A stretch of 64,000 nt of DNA, from NCBI GenBank assembly GCA_037200685.1, contig JBBCIG010000020.1:1-64000 (forward strand), in the 5' to 3' direction. This document shows, one piece after another, positions 9,440-18,611 of this stretch. The position numbers and the translations under genes were made by a program. Origin of the DNA: JAJKIP01 sp037200685 (lineage in GTDB: Bacteria > Bacteroidota > Bacteroidia > Chitinophagales > Chitinophagaceae). Numbering within the stretch: the first letter of the stretch is position 1; the number at the start of each line of letters is the position of its first letter. The notes under the pieces were generated by a model. It saw only the letters and a program-made list of their open reading frames with translations. It was not told the DNA's origin and made no database searches.

Positions 9440-12400
9440 TTATTGGGATTTTTTATAAAGCATCCTTAACATACTTGGCAATACAATTAATAATAACGGT
9501 AACGCAATTATAAATCCGCCGATAACGGCGATAGCTAGTGGTTGGTGCAGCTCGGCGCCTGTACCGATACCTAAAGCTAATGGCAGCAGTGCGATAATGG
9601 CTCCTAACGCCGTCATCAGTTTTGGTCTTAAGCGTGTGGAGATAGAATAAATGATTGATTCATCCACACTTTTTTCATGCAGTGATTCCCTGAATTGCAA
9701 AAAAGTAAATATTGAATTTTCACCAATGATACCGACGATCATGATAAGGCCTGTATAGCTTCCTACGTTAAGAGCTGTGCCGGTAAGAAATAAAGCAAGA
9801 TAACTCCCTGCTATGCCAAGTATCGCCAGGAGCAGTATCAGCAATGCAACTTTAATCTCTTTGAAAAGAAAAAGGATAACAGAGAATACAAGCAGGCCGG
9901 CTGCAATAAGTATCAATAGTAGTTCCCTGAAAGATTTTTGTTGCTCCGCGTAAGATCCGCCATATTCAATATGATATCCCACGGGGAGATGAAGCTGGGA
10001 TGTAATAGCTTGCTGTATGTCTTTCATGACACTGCCAAGGTCCCTGTTGTCAAGGTCCGCTGTCACGATACCCAGCGATTGAAGGTCCTCTCTTTGTATT
10101 TCCGCATCACCCGGTCGAATGGAAACAGTGGCTAATTCGGTAATAGGCTTTAGCCTTCCGTCCGGTAAAAACACCTGCAGGTTTTTGACACCTGCACTGC
10201 TTAGTTGCCTGCTTTGTGGATAGATCAACCTTACCTGTGAGTACTGTTCTGTTTCAAAAATATTTCCGACAACATTCCCTTCAAGAAAAGTCTGTACCTG
10301 GTATTGAAGATTGGCGGGTGTAACTCCATATTGGGCCAGTTTGGAATAATCGGGCAGTATAGTTAAAGACGGGCCTGCTATGACAATACCATCAAATACA
10401 TCGGCTGTCCCCTGGACACTGGTAATAATCTCCGCTGCCTGTTTGGAAAGCTCCTGCAATTTTTCTTTATTATCACCATAAATTTTTACTTCAATGGGTT
10501 GAACCGAAGACATCAGGTCACCCAGCATATCGCCGATCACTTGCCCGAAATCAATACGCAACGCAGGCTGGGTACTTTCGATCCGCTGGCGCATATCTTC
10601 TATCACTTCATTGGTAGTTCTGCCGCGTTTCTTTTTTAACTGGATAAGATAATCACCACTATTAGGCTCGGTAATAAAAAAACCCATCTCTGTGCCGGTC
10701 CTTCTTGAATAAGCTGCCACTTCAGGCACGTTAACGATTATTTTTTCCGCTTCTTTTAATATCCTGTCCGTTTCTTCAAGACTGGTGCCCGGCGGGGAAG
10801 TGTAATCCAGTACAATACTTCCCTCATCCATTTCGGGCAAAAAACCTGTTTCCAGTTTTGGAGGGACTACGACAATAACGGCAATCAAACCAGCAATGAT
10901 GACAAAGCTGATATAAGGTCTTACAATGAAAAACGAAACCCACCTTCGATTTTTCACAGGATGAGGTTTTTCTACCTTCTTTTCTTTTTGACGATTTTTT
11001 GTTTTAGAAAGCAACAAATACACTACGGGTAAGCCGATCCATGTGACGAAGAATGAACAAACCAGCGTAATGATCATCGTATTTGTCAAAACATTGAAAT
11101 AAGAGCCGGCTACACCGGTCATCAGCAGGAAAGGAATGAAGATAACTATGGTACTGAGCGAAGAACCAACCATTGCGGGGAAAAGGTAATGAATAGCTTT
11201 TTGTACAAGACCGGGTGTGGGTTCGTCAGGGTGCTCCTCGTGGGTACGATGAATTTGTTCGACTACTACGATAGCATCATCAATAACTAATCCTATGGCG
11301 GCGGCTATTGCGCCAAGTGTCATAATATTGAATGTATAGCCTGTTGCATATAAAACGATGAGGGTAAGAAAAAGCGTTACCGGTATCGTAATCAGAATAG
11401 TCGCGCTGGCTTTTAAAGACCTCAAAAAAATAATGGCGACTACAATGGCAAGCGCCAAACCTATCCATAAACTATCTGTAACACTTTTTACGGATTGATT
11501 GACAAAGTCCGCCTGGATATAATAAGGCTTGATCCGTACATCTTTTGGAAGAATTTTTTTCAACTCTTCAATTTTTATCTCCATCTTTCCTGACAAGTCA
11601 ACCAGGTTGGCGTTAGGTTGTTTTACAACCGCGATCAATAAGCCATCTTTTCCATTCGCATTGATCTTTATATATTCTATGCCTTCTTTTATTTCAACAG
11701 AGGCAATATCTTTTAACTGGACAATACGTTTGCCGTCATTTTTGATAACGATACTTTCCAGTTCATCTTTATTATGAACAGTGGCGTCCGTCACCGTCAG
11801 GTATAAGTAATTATAATCGGACAAAAATCCATTGGACTTAATAAAATTTGTTTGTCCTAGTGCAGTATTGATAAGGTCGGGTGTTATTGATAATGAACTC
11901 ATTTTTTGCAGGTCCAGCTGCAACCAGTATTCTTTGCTTCTTCCACCGGTAATACGGATTTCAGAAACGCCTTCTACCTGTGATAAAAATGGTGTGATGG
12001 TATAGGCGGCAAGTTGTTTTAATTCAATAGGTGATTTCGTGTTGCTTTCAACCGAATATCCTATCACCGGCAAAATCGACGGGTTCATCTTTGCCACCGT
12101 AATATTTGTTTCAGGAGGAAGAAGGTTTCTTATCTCACTGATCTTTGATTCAATATGCTGCTGGTTGACGTCTATATCACTGTTCCAGCTCATGTACGCA
12201 GATAACTCGCAACTGCCACGGCTGGTAGTGCTGCGTATCATTTGCAGGTCAGGCACCTGCTTGATAGCTGCTTCCAATGGTTTTGTGACGGTGACCATCA
12301 TCTTATCGACGGGCTGCAAACCGGCGTCCGCGATTATCTTGATCTTGGGGAAAGTAATTTCGGGAAACAAAGATGTTTGCAGCATGCTGTAAACATAAAT

Positions 12401-12514
12401 GCCACCCATTACTACAAGGGCGAGTAATACTGCCAGCGGGCTCCTGTGCGTGATGAAAAACCTGTTCACCTTTTTATTATTTCTAATTTTCAATTTTAAC
12501 CTTTGCTGTATCAC
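9440..12514 (-). CDS. RND efflux pump, inner-membrane permease subunit
   Basis: At 1024 residues this is the length of an AcrB/CzcA-type permease. The first helix (PLAVLLALVVMGGIYVYSML) is followed by a large periplasmic loop, helices 2-6 from about residue 340, a second periplasmic loop, and a final helical bundle. The helix-4 motif GLVIDDAIVVVEQ at about residues 405-418 holds the Asp pair of the proton relay. The first 32 bases overlap the end of the adaptor gene, so the two are probably translationally coupled. Together with adaptor and TolC it should form a tripartite exporter. Whether it moves drugs or metal ions is not decided by the sequence; the DD motif favours the drug/HAE-like side over CzcA. 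Confidence 0.93.
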   Translation of the reverse strand: MIQQRLKLKIRNNKKVNRFFITHRSPLAVLLALVVMGGIYVYSMLQTSLFPEITFPKIKIIADAGLQPVDKMMVTVTKPLEAAIKQVPDLQMIRSTTSRGSCELSAYMSWNSDIDVNQQHIESKISEIRNLLPPETNITVAKMNPSILPVIGYSVESNTKSPIELKQLAAYTITPFLSQVEGVSEIRITGGRSKEYWLQLDLQKMSSLSITPDLINTALGQTNFIKSNGFLSDYNYLYLTVTDATVHNKDELESIVIKNDGKRIVQLKDIASVEIKEGIEYIKINANGKDGLLIAVVKQPNANLVDLSGKMEIKIEELKKILPKDVRIKPYYIQADFVNQSVKSVTDSLWIGLALAIVVAIIFLRSLKASATILITIPVTLFLTLIVLYATGYTFNIMTLGAIAAAIGLVIDDAIVVVEQIHRTHEEHPDEPTPGLVQKAIHYLFPAMVGSSLSTIVIFIPFLLMTGVAGSYFNVLTNTMIITLVCSFFVTWIGLPVVYLLLSKTKNRQKEKKVEKPHPVKNRRWVSFFIVRPYISFVIIAGLIAVIVVVPPKLETGFLPEMDEGSIVLDYTSPPGTSLEETDRILKEAEKIIVNVPEVAAYSRRTGTEMGFFITEPNSGDYLIQLKKKRGRTTNEVIEDMRQRIESTQPALRIDFGQVIGDMLGDLMSSVQPIEVKIYGDNKEKLQELSKQAAEIITSVQGTADVFDGIVIAGPSLTILPDYSKLAQYGVTPANLQYQVQTFLEGNVVGNIFETEQYSQVRLIYPQSRQLSSAGVKNLQVFLPDGRLKPITELATVSIRPGDAEIQREDLQSLGIVTADLDNRDLGSVMKDIQQAITSQLHLPVGYHIEYGGSYAEQQKSFRELLLILIAAGLLVFSVILFLFKEIKVALLILLLAILGIAGSYLALFLTGTALNVGSYTGLIMIVGIIGENSIFTFLQFRESLHEKSVDESIIYSISTRLRPKLMTALGAIIALLPLALGIGTGAELHQPLAIAVIGGFIIALPLLLIVLPSMLRMLYKKSQ

Positions 12515-13400
12515 TCAACCCATAATTTCCTGTCAGTAAAAAAAGATCTGAGGAAGAAAAACCAGGCGATAAAATTTCAACCCGTTCACTTGTTTCAATA
12601 CCTTTTTTTACAGGCACTTTTACGGCGGTAGTACTGTCTGCCAGTTTCATTACCCAGAAATTGCTTTGCGTTTCATCTGACAGGACAGTTTGCTTCGGTA
12701 GTGATACTGTATTTTGCTTTGCTATTTTTTCAATCTTCACTTTAGCTATCAGGTTCACCGGCAGGTCCTTTTCATTGACACCAAGAATAATATTCTGTGT
12801 TTGTGCTGCAGAATCAACAACCGGCATGGTATATTTAATACTGGCATTGAGTTTCTTTCCATCCGGCAGTAAAAGTTCAATCGTATTTTTTGCAAGCAGG
12901 TAAGAGCGCAGTTCATAAGGCATGTTAAGAATGAATGCAAAAGACCTGCTGTCGCTGATAACCGCTAATTGCTCCCCTTCCTGTACATAATCGCCAACCG
13001 CATGATTGATTTCTGAAACATATCCTCCCGCCCCGGCCCTGATAGTAATGATACCGGAAAATTTAAAACTGCTGTCCAGGAGATTAATTGTATTGCCAAT
13101 GCTCTGCGCTTCCTTTGTTTTTTCAATAAATACAGCCTGGCCTCCGGCAACGGATTTTCCTATGGTTAAATTCACAGCGGTGATATAACCGTTAGCGCTT
13201 GCTTTTATAATCGCTTTTTGAAGGTAGGCGGACGTGGCATTCAGTTCAATATATTCTGCCATTGGCTCATTAGAAATGCCCGTTACCGTGACCGGTGTTA
13301 CTATTTCTGTTTCTTCTGCTGCCTGTTCTGCTGGCTGGGAATGGCAAGCGGAAATAGCGATAGCTGCAATTGTGTAAAAAAATCGTAAAAGCTTTTGCAT
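12483..13400 (-). CDS. RND efflux periplasmic adaptor (HlyD/AcrA-type lipoprotein)
   Basis: A lipobox at IAISAC suggests anchoring to a membrane by lipid. The barrel-sandwich hybrid is visible as two half-motifs (KASANGYITAVNLTIGKSV and IRAGAGGYVSEINHAVGDYV), followed by beta-barrel and membrane-proximal segments. There is only a very short hairpin between the half-motifs. At 305 residues it is short for the family. It lies between tolC-like and RND genes, 9 bases from the former, and links the pump to the outer-membrane channel. Confidence 0.9.
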   Translation of the reverse strand: MQKLLRFFYTIAAIAISACHSQPAEQAAEETEIVTPVTVTGISNEPMAEYIELNATSAYLQKAIIKASANGYITAVNLTIGKSVAGGQAVFIEKTKEAQSIGNTINLLDSSFKFSGIITIRAGAGGYVSEINHAVGDYVQEGEQLAVISDSRSFAFILNMPYELRSYLLAKNTIELLLPDGKKLNASIKYTMPVVDSAAQTQNIILGVNEKDLPVNLIAKVKIEKIAKQNTVSLPKQTVLSDETQSNFWVMKLADSTTAVKVPVKKGIETSERVEILSPGFSSSDLFLLTGNYGLSDTAKVKIEN

Positions 13401-13409
13401 AACGGGTTA

Positions 13410-14657
13410 CTATTTCGTCCAGTAATTAATTTGGTTTACTATTTTTAACCGGCTGACATAATTCTGTGTCACCATGTTCCTGGCGGTGAAATAATTATTT
13501 AATGCCAGGATAAAATCCGTTAAGCGGATATCACCTGTTGCCAGCAATCTTTCATTTACGGTTATCAAAGTTTCGGTATAAGTTATCTGTTTATCTATTT
13601 GTTCAATAAAATTTTCCGTTGCACGCAATTGCTGTAGTAGCTGCATCACCTGCTGGTCATGCTGCCGGATAAAAAAATCCCGTTTATTAACTCTTGTTCT
13701 TTCCTGTATCGCTAACTTGGAGTATTGCAACCTGCGCTGGCGACCATCATAGATAGGAATGCTGAGATTGATCCCGATACTGGTACCAAAATTTTTGTAA
13801 GGCAGGTACGCGAGACTTGAATTATAACCGGCATCCGCAAATGCATCAATTTTCGGACGATAGTTGAGATCAAGCAGTGCTTTATCATTGATGAGTTTCA
13901 AACTATCCAGCACAAACTGCCGGTTAAACACTGAACTGGAAAAATCGGGATTAGCCCTGAGTTCAAGATGAGGATCAGCCAGGAGTTGAACGGTCGTGTC
14001 CAAAATTCCCGCGAGGTAATTTAAGCCACTGTAATCAAAGGTATGCTGTACTTGCAATTGCGAAGTAGTCAATAATTGTTGTTGCCTGGTTACGGTAAAG
14101 GAAAGGTAATCTGTTTGTTTGTATACATTATCCTGCGTAAGTTTTTTCAGGATGCTGTCTTCTCTTTTCAATAATTCATTGATATGGCTGTTGTAATCAA
14201 GCTCCAGCTGTTCCCCGTATACCACGATGTATTGGTCTATAATTGCTTTTTTCAGGTCTTGCTCCGTTATCTTACCATTGTTTCTGGTAATAAGACTTTG
14301 CAGCTGGAGATTGGCCACCTGCGCAGCAACAGCTTTATTGCTTAAGAAAGATTTACTTACTACCACCAGTGCTGAAAGTTGCTGACCATTGGTTATGGCT
14401 TCATCATAACCATAACCATTGATAATTGGCGCATACAGGTTAGTACTGTTGCCATTCACCTGTGGCTTTAAAGCGGCACCGATAAGCTGGCTATCGAGGG
14501 AAAGCGAAAGCTGCTGGTTTTGAAAATCTTTGAGAAGCGGGCTATTATCGAGTGCCTGGTCCAGGAAATAATCCAGGGTATTTTTTTGCGCAGCAGCTAA
14601 AATAACCTGCATAGAAAAAGCAATGCCCAGGACTATTCTCAGTTTAGAAACTCTCAA
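13410..14657 (-). CDS. TolC-family outer-membrane efflux protein
   Basis: A signal peptide (cleavage near VILAAAQ) is followed by two long alpha-helical repeats typical of TolC (NTLDYFLDQALDNSPLLKDF at the N-terminus, GINLSIPIYDGRQRRLQYSK in the second repeat). At 415 residues it is of normal length. It is the exit duct for the adaptor and pump encoded directly downstream. Confidence 0.9.
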   Translation of the reverse strand: MRVSKLRIVLGIAFSMQVILAAAQKNTLDYFLDQALDNSPLLKDFQNQQLSLSLDSQLIGAALKPQVNGNSTNLYAPIINGYGYDEAITNGQQLSALVVVSKSFLSNKAVAAQVANLQLQSLITRNNGKITEQDLKKAIIDQYIVVYGEQLELDYNSHINELLKREDSILKKLTQDNVYKQTDYLSFTVTRQQQLLTTSQLQVQHTFDYSGLNYLAGILDTTVQLLADPHLELRANPDFSSSVFNRQFVLDSLKLINDKALLDLNYRPKIDAFADAGYNSSLAYLPYKNFGTSIGINLSIPIYDGRQRRLQYSKLAIQERTRVNKRDFFIRQHDQQVMQLLQQLRATENFIEQIDKQITYTETLITVNERLLATGDIRLTDFILALNNYFTARNMVTQNYVSRLKIVNQINYWTK

Positions 14658-14668
14658 AGCAACGATGT

Positions 14669-15688
14669 TTAGTTATTTCCAATTACCAGTATTTGAAAAG
14701 TACCTGGAATCATTTTAGGCCTGCCCGGTGAATGGGCGGGCTGCGGTTCAAATTCGGAGGTTGGCAGGTAAACCAGGTGTGTTTCGGGATCTACTGTGAT
14801 CGTCCTGGCCCCTCTTTTTGTAACAACTATTGGTATGAGATCAAATTTGCCTGCTGTAGCTTCGTGAAATACAGACATCGTACCCTCCCCGTTTGAAGTA
14901 AAAATATTTTTCGTGACGGGATCAAAAGCTACACCATCACATCCATCTCCTATAGAAAGTTTATCAATGATCTTACCGTTGGAAGCGTCCATTACAATAA
15001 GGAATTTATTGCCGCAACCTGCAAAGAGACGATTTGTCTTTATATCTATAGAAAGCCCGGTGGGCTCTTCTCCCGGTGACACAGGCCAATGATTAATTAC
15101 TTTAAAGGTTTTAATATCAACAACTACTATTTCGCTTTTGTCTTCTACATTGACATATAAGCGGCCTGCCCCATCGCAAACAGCTGTTTCCGGTTTTCCG
15201 CCAACAGCAATGGTTGCGGTAACTTTATTATCTGCCGGGTCAATTACGGTCAGGTCATTACTGCGGCCATTGCAGGTAATGATCTTTTTTGAAAAGGTTT
15301 CATATAAAATAGCATCTGGGTTCTCGCCTGTTGCGATTTGAGCCAGCGTATTATTGGTAGCAAGGTCAAATACAGTCACATTATTCAGGCGGCCATTACT
15401 GGTGAACCCTTTACCATGCTCTTTATCGAAAGCGATTCCATGCACACCCGTAGTATTTTCAATAATGCCGATCGAGTCTCCTGTAGTTTTGTCAAGAATA
15501 TTCACCTGTGAGCCGTGAGATACATAAAGCCGGTTATTGCCAGGCCCAACGGCAAGATAATCCCAGCCACCCCCGCTCAGGATATGGAATGTCTTTAGCA
15601 AATGAAAATTAGTTTCCTTCTGTGCCTGTAATTGAGAAATAGCAAATACAACCAAAAGCAAGGCTGATAGTAACTTCAAATATTTCAT
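14669..15688 (-). CDS. YncE-like beta-propeller protein (YVTN repeats)
   Basis: An exported protein (signal ends ISQLQAQ) made of repeated ~42-residue blades: NRLYVSHGSQVNILDKTTGD, KGFTSNGRLNNVTVFDL, KKIITCNGRSNDLTVIDP, GRLYVNVEDKSEIVVVD, NRLFAGCGNKFLIVMDA, NIFTSNGEGTMSVFHE. This is the 40-residue YVTN family seen in YncE and surface-layer proteins. Function in the periplasm is unclear. It is 11 bases upstream of the tolC-like gene and so probably part of the export operon. Confidence 0.85.
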   Translation of the reverse strand: MKYLKLLSALLLVVFAISQLQAQKETNFHLLKTFHILSGGGWDYLAVGPGNNRLYVSHGSQVNILDKTTGDSIGIIENTTGVHGIAFDKEHGKGFTSNGRLNNVTVFDLATNNTLAQIATGENPDAILYETFSKKIITCNGRSNDLTVIDPADNKVTATIAVGGKPETAVCDGAGRLYVNVEDKSEIVVVDIKTFKVINHWPVSPGEEPTGLSIDIKTNRLFAGCGNKFLIVMDASNGKIIDKLSIGDGCDGVAFDPVTKNIFTSNGEGTMSVFHEATAGKFDLIPIVVTKRGARTITVDPETHLVYLPTSEFEPQPAHSPGRPKMIPGTFQILVIGNN

Positions 15689-15711
15689 AATTCAGTTATT
15701 TAATTAGTAAA

Positions 15712-16140
15712 CTACTCTTTGTCCTGCTTTAAGAATGTTCCGTTTGCATCAAAAATCAGGTCAGTTCCTTTTACTTCCGCTTCATAATTTATCTCTCCAT
15801 TCACTTTGGTAATCTTGGCGGCTTCTTTAATGGTTTCCCCTGCATAATTTGCCTTGATATAATCCAGTGCGGCAGAAGGAAGCTCTGTTGTTTCAATTTC
15901 CATTTCGGATTCAGTCATTGTTCCGTCTGATTCAAATACGGCTGACATTTCATGACCTTCTTTTTTAAACTCAGCTTCATAATTTCCATTTTCTTTTTCC
16001 CAGCCAGGTGTTACGCCCGGGAAATTTTTGCTGAATGCATCTTTTACGGCTTCAGGAGTTTTCGATTCATCTGATTTCTGTCCGCAGGATATAAAAGAAG
16101 CGGCAATAGCGGCCGCTACTATCGGCAAGAATATTTTCAT
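15712..16140 (-). CDS. PepSY-like lipoprotein
   Basis: A small exported lipoprotein (lipobox ASFISC at residue ~19) with two PepSY-like halves: AVKDAFSKNFPGVTPGWEKE with NYEAEFKKEGHEMSAVF, and AALDYIKANYAGETIKEAAK with INYEAEVKGTDLIFDANG. Proteins of this type are often regulated by neighbouring OmpR-type systems in Bacteroidota and may bind peptides or protect the envelope. It is the first gene of the minus-strand export operon, divergent from the response regulator gene at 16662. Confidence 0.8.
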   Translation of the reverse strand: MKIFLPIVAAAIAASFISCGQKSDESKTPEAVKDAFSKNFPGVTPGWEKENGNYEAEFKKEGHEMSAVFESDGTMTESEMEIETTELPSAALDYIKANYAGETIKEAAKITKVNGEINYEAEVKGTDLIFDANGTFLKQDKE

Positions 16141-16211
16141 ATAAATTTATTTTGCCAAAGTATATACGCAAATCTGAATAAAAACTGAAGATTTATCCTG
16201 CCGCCGGCTTA

Positions 16212-16418
16212 TCATAAGCTATTGTCAAATTGTAATTTCCCTTCGTTTGATTTTTTGATCACTTTTCCAAAACGGTAACTGATGCCCAGGTATATGACAC
16301 GGGCATCCCGTTTACCCATGGCAATCTGCTTCAGGTAAGGAGTAGTTAATTCAGATCTTTGCCTGAGTGTATTGAAGAGATCAGATGCTGCAAGCGTAAT
16401 GGATACTTTCTTTTTAAA
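16212..16418 (-). pseudogene. C-terminal remnant of a TonB-dependent outer-membrane receptor
   Basis: On the minus strand about 68 codons read ASDLFNTLRQRSELTTPYLK, then YLGISYRFGK and a terminal LQFDNSL before TGA. This is the typical end of the outer-membrane beta-barrel (CarboxypepD_reg / OMP_b-brl_3) family, including the final strand and the usual short tail. Nothing upstream encodes the other ~700 residues, so it is a ruin. It runs without a stop into sequence that looks like a different gene (next entry). Confidence 0.7.
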
Positions 16419-16553
16419 ACATCCTGCTGCATACCTGCATTCATCACAAAGCTGTGAGTGAGGTTATAATAAAAAAAGACGGCTATCTGTATGCTTGTCA
16501 AAAAACCCCGTTACATACTGCTCTATTTTTTTATTCACATCTTCAAAAATCAT
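16419..16553 (-). pseudogene. N-terminal remnant resembling an HD-domain phosphohydrolase
   Basis: From ATG at 16553 the minus strand reads IEQYVTGFFDKHTDSRLF, then, after a one-base slip in a run of seven A (16471-16477 on the plus strand), YYNLTHS. This matches the start of small HD-superfamily phosphohydrolases, whose first metal motif is YHNLxHT; here the first His is Tyr. It continues in frame or near frame into the receptor remnant. Assignment rests on about 35 residues and the exact junction is not certain. Confidence 0.4.
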
Positions 16554-16661
16554 AAGTGAGAATATCAATCAATTTTAAAGAAATTCTGAAGAAATAAAAA
16601 TGTGGGAATTCGTATCGGAAAATGTAGCTTCATATTTACCGGCAAATGTGTTAACAAAAAA

Positions 16662-17339
16662 ATGAAACTACTAATTATAGAAGATGAAAAAGAACTGGCC
16701 GAAGGAATGATGTCTTATCTCCGGCATGAACGGTATACCTGCGAGGTAGCTTTTACATACGAGCAAGGTCTGCAGAAAATTGACACAACGGATTATGATT
16801 GTATTGCACTTGATATTACTCTTCCCGGCGGTTCAGGATTGAAACTTTTACAGGATTTAAAAAATAATAACAAGAGTGATGGAGTGATTATCATTTCGGC
16901 AAAAAATTCTATCGAAGACCGTATTGAAGGATTAAAATTGGGCGCGGATGATTACCTGGTAAAACCTTTTCACTTATCTGAACTGGCAGCAAGGATTAAT
17001 GCGATTATCCGGCGAAAGGTTCATCATGGTAATAATAATGTCACTTTTAATGAAATAGTCATAGATACTTCAAAGAAAGAAGTAACCGTGCAAAACAAAT
17101 TCGTGGAACTTACGAGAAAGGAATATGAATTGCTTCTTTATTTTATTTCTAATCAGCGCAGGGTAATCTCGAAAAACGCTCTGGTTTCTCATCTCTGGAA
17201 CCAGGAAATGGGAAGGGGTGAAAGCGTTGATTTTATCTACACACATATAAAAAATCTTCGGAAAAAATTACAGGAAAAAGGATCGGGTGATTATATAAAG
17301 TCAATCTACGGTATGGGATATAAATTAACTGATCAATGA
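16662..17339 (+). CDS. OmpR/PhoB-family response regulator
   Basis: A 225-residue protein: receiver domain at 1-120 (start MKLLIIEDEKELAEG, phospho-acceptor Asp in DCIALDITLPGGSG, switch Lys in DYLVKPFH) and a winged-helix trans_reg_C domain at about 130-225 (VELTRKEYELLLYF, YTHIKNLRKKL). I chose ATG 16662 because it begins the receiver; a longer frame from 16602 adds 20 unrelated residues. Its stop overlaps the kinase start by four bases (ATGA). It probably controls the divergent export operon, as is usual for this arrangement. Confidence 0.92.
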   Translation: MKLLIIEDEKELAEGMMSYLRHERYTCEVAFTYEQGLQKIDTTDYDCIALDITLPGGSGLKLLQDLKNNNKSDGVIIISAKNSIEDRIEGLKLGADDYLVKPFHLSELAARINAIIRRKVHHGNNNVTFNEIVIDTSKKEVTVQNKFVELTRKEYELLLYFISNQRRVISKNALVSHLWNQEMGRGESVDFIYTHIKNLRKKLQEKGSGDYIKSIYGMGYKLTDQ

Positions 17340-18592
17340 AGCTGCAAACCAGGTATAGCCAGGCAACGATTATTTCATCCATTAGCGTTTTGCTGATTGC
17401 AGGAATTGGCTATTATTTCTTATTACATTACGTGTTAAATAAACAACTGGATGAAGCATTAAGGGTAGAAGAAGTAGAGATTGTTGACTATATTACTAAG
17501 AAGCATGCACTGCCGGAAGCCACAACTTTTAAAGACCAGCGTATTGAGTTCAAAAAAGTCACCAGCGTTGTTCCGCGCCGTTTCAGTACGGTGAAAGTCT
17601 ATGAACCGGAAGAAAAAGAATATGAACTAAGCCGCCAATTAATTTTCACCGTTAAAGTCGAAGATGATTATTATGCCGCATCCGTGACGAAATCACAGGA
17701 AGAGATTGAAAGACTGGTAGGCCTGATCCTGCTTATCACATTGGGATTAATCCTTTTGCTCGGGATACTTTTATTCTTTTTCAATCGCTTTATCTTAAAA
17801 AGATTATGGCGGCCTTTTTATGACAATCTTTCCGCTATTAAGCAGTTTGACCTGAATGCACCTTTGGCTATTAAATTCCAACAGACAAGGATAGACGAAT
17901 TCAATGAAATGAATGCCAGCGTAAATGTAATGACAGGAAAGGTGGTAAGGGATTATATGTCGCTAAAGAATTTTGCAGACCACGCTTCCCATGAAATGCA
18001 GACACCTCTCGCCGTGATTAATTCAAGGTTGGATGTATTGATACAGGATCCGGGGCTAAGCGAAACAAGCCTGCACCAGATTCAAAGCATCTATAATTCT
18101 GTGGAGAAAATGTCCAGGCTTTGCCAATCTCTTTTATTGCTTACAAAAATCGAGAATAATCAATTTACTGAAAAGAAGAGCGTGAATATAGTAGAGATCG
18201 TAAAAAATAAATTAATTGAGTTAGAAGAATGGACCCAGGAAAATTTGATAACAATAAAAACAAATTTAGACGAGTTGAATATATCCATGAACCGTCAGTT
18301 GGCGGATATATTAATTTCTAATCTGATCATAAATGCAGTAAAACACTCAAACGCAGATAAGAAAGTTGAGATTTTTTTGGAAAAGAATTCCTTTATAATC
18401 AGCAATCCAGGCGAAACAAAACTCGATACAGCTTTAATTTTTGACCGTTTCTGGAAATCGGAGTATTCAGACGGAACAGGTCTTGGACTGGCTATTGTCA
18501 AACATATTTGCGCTATCTACTGCTTTAAACTTTCGTACGATTACAAAGAAGGAAGACATTTTTTCAGGATCATTTTTAATGCAGAAGACTAG
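17336..18592 (+). CDS. Membrane sensor histidine kinase (OmpR partner)
   Basis: Two membrane helices (about 12-34 and 128-155) flank a periplasmic sensor of ~95 residues. A HAMP-like linker leads to the HisKA helix with H-box DHASHEMQTPLAV at about residue 217 and an HATPase domain (N-box LISNLIINAVKHSN, G-box GTGLGLAIVKHIC). It overlaps the regulator gene and is certainly its partner. The short periplasmic domain has no recognisable ligand fold. Confidence 0.92.
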   Translation: MKLQTRYSQATIISSISVLLIAGIGYYFLLHYVLNKQLDEALRVEEVEIVDYITKKHALPEATTFKDQRIEFKKVTSVVPRRFSTVKVYEPEEKEYELSRQLIFTVKVEDDYYAASVTKSQEEIERLVGLILLITLGLILLLGILLFFFNRFILKRLWRPFYDNLSAIKQFDLNAPLAIKFQQTRIDEFNEMNASVNVMTGKVVRDYMSLKNFADHASHEMQTPLAVINSRLDVLIQDPGLSETSLHQIQSIYNSVEKMSRLCQSLLLLTKIENNQFTEKKSVNIVEIVKNKLIELEEWTQENLITIKTNLDELNISMNRQLADILISNLIINAVKHSNADKKVEIFLEKNSFIISNPGETKLDTALIFDRFWKSEYSDGTGLGLAIVKHICAIYCFKLSYDYKEGRHFFRIIFNAED

Positions 18593-18611
18593 ATAGTAAA
18601 AACATACAATG

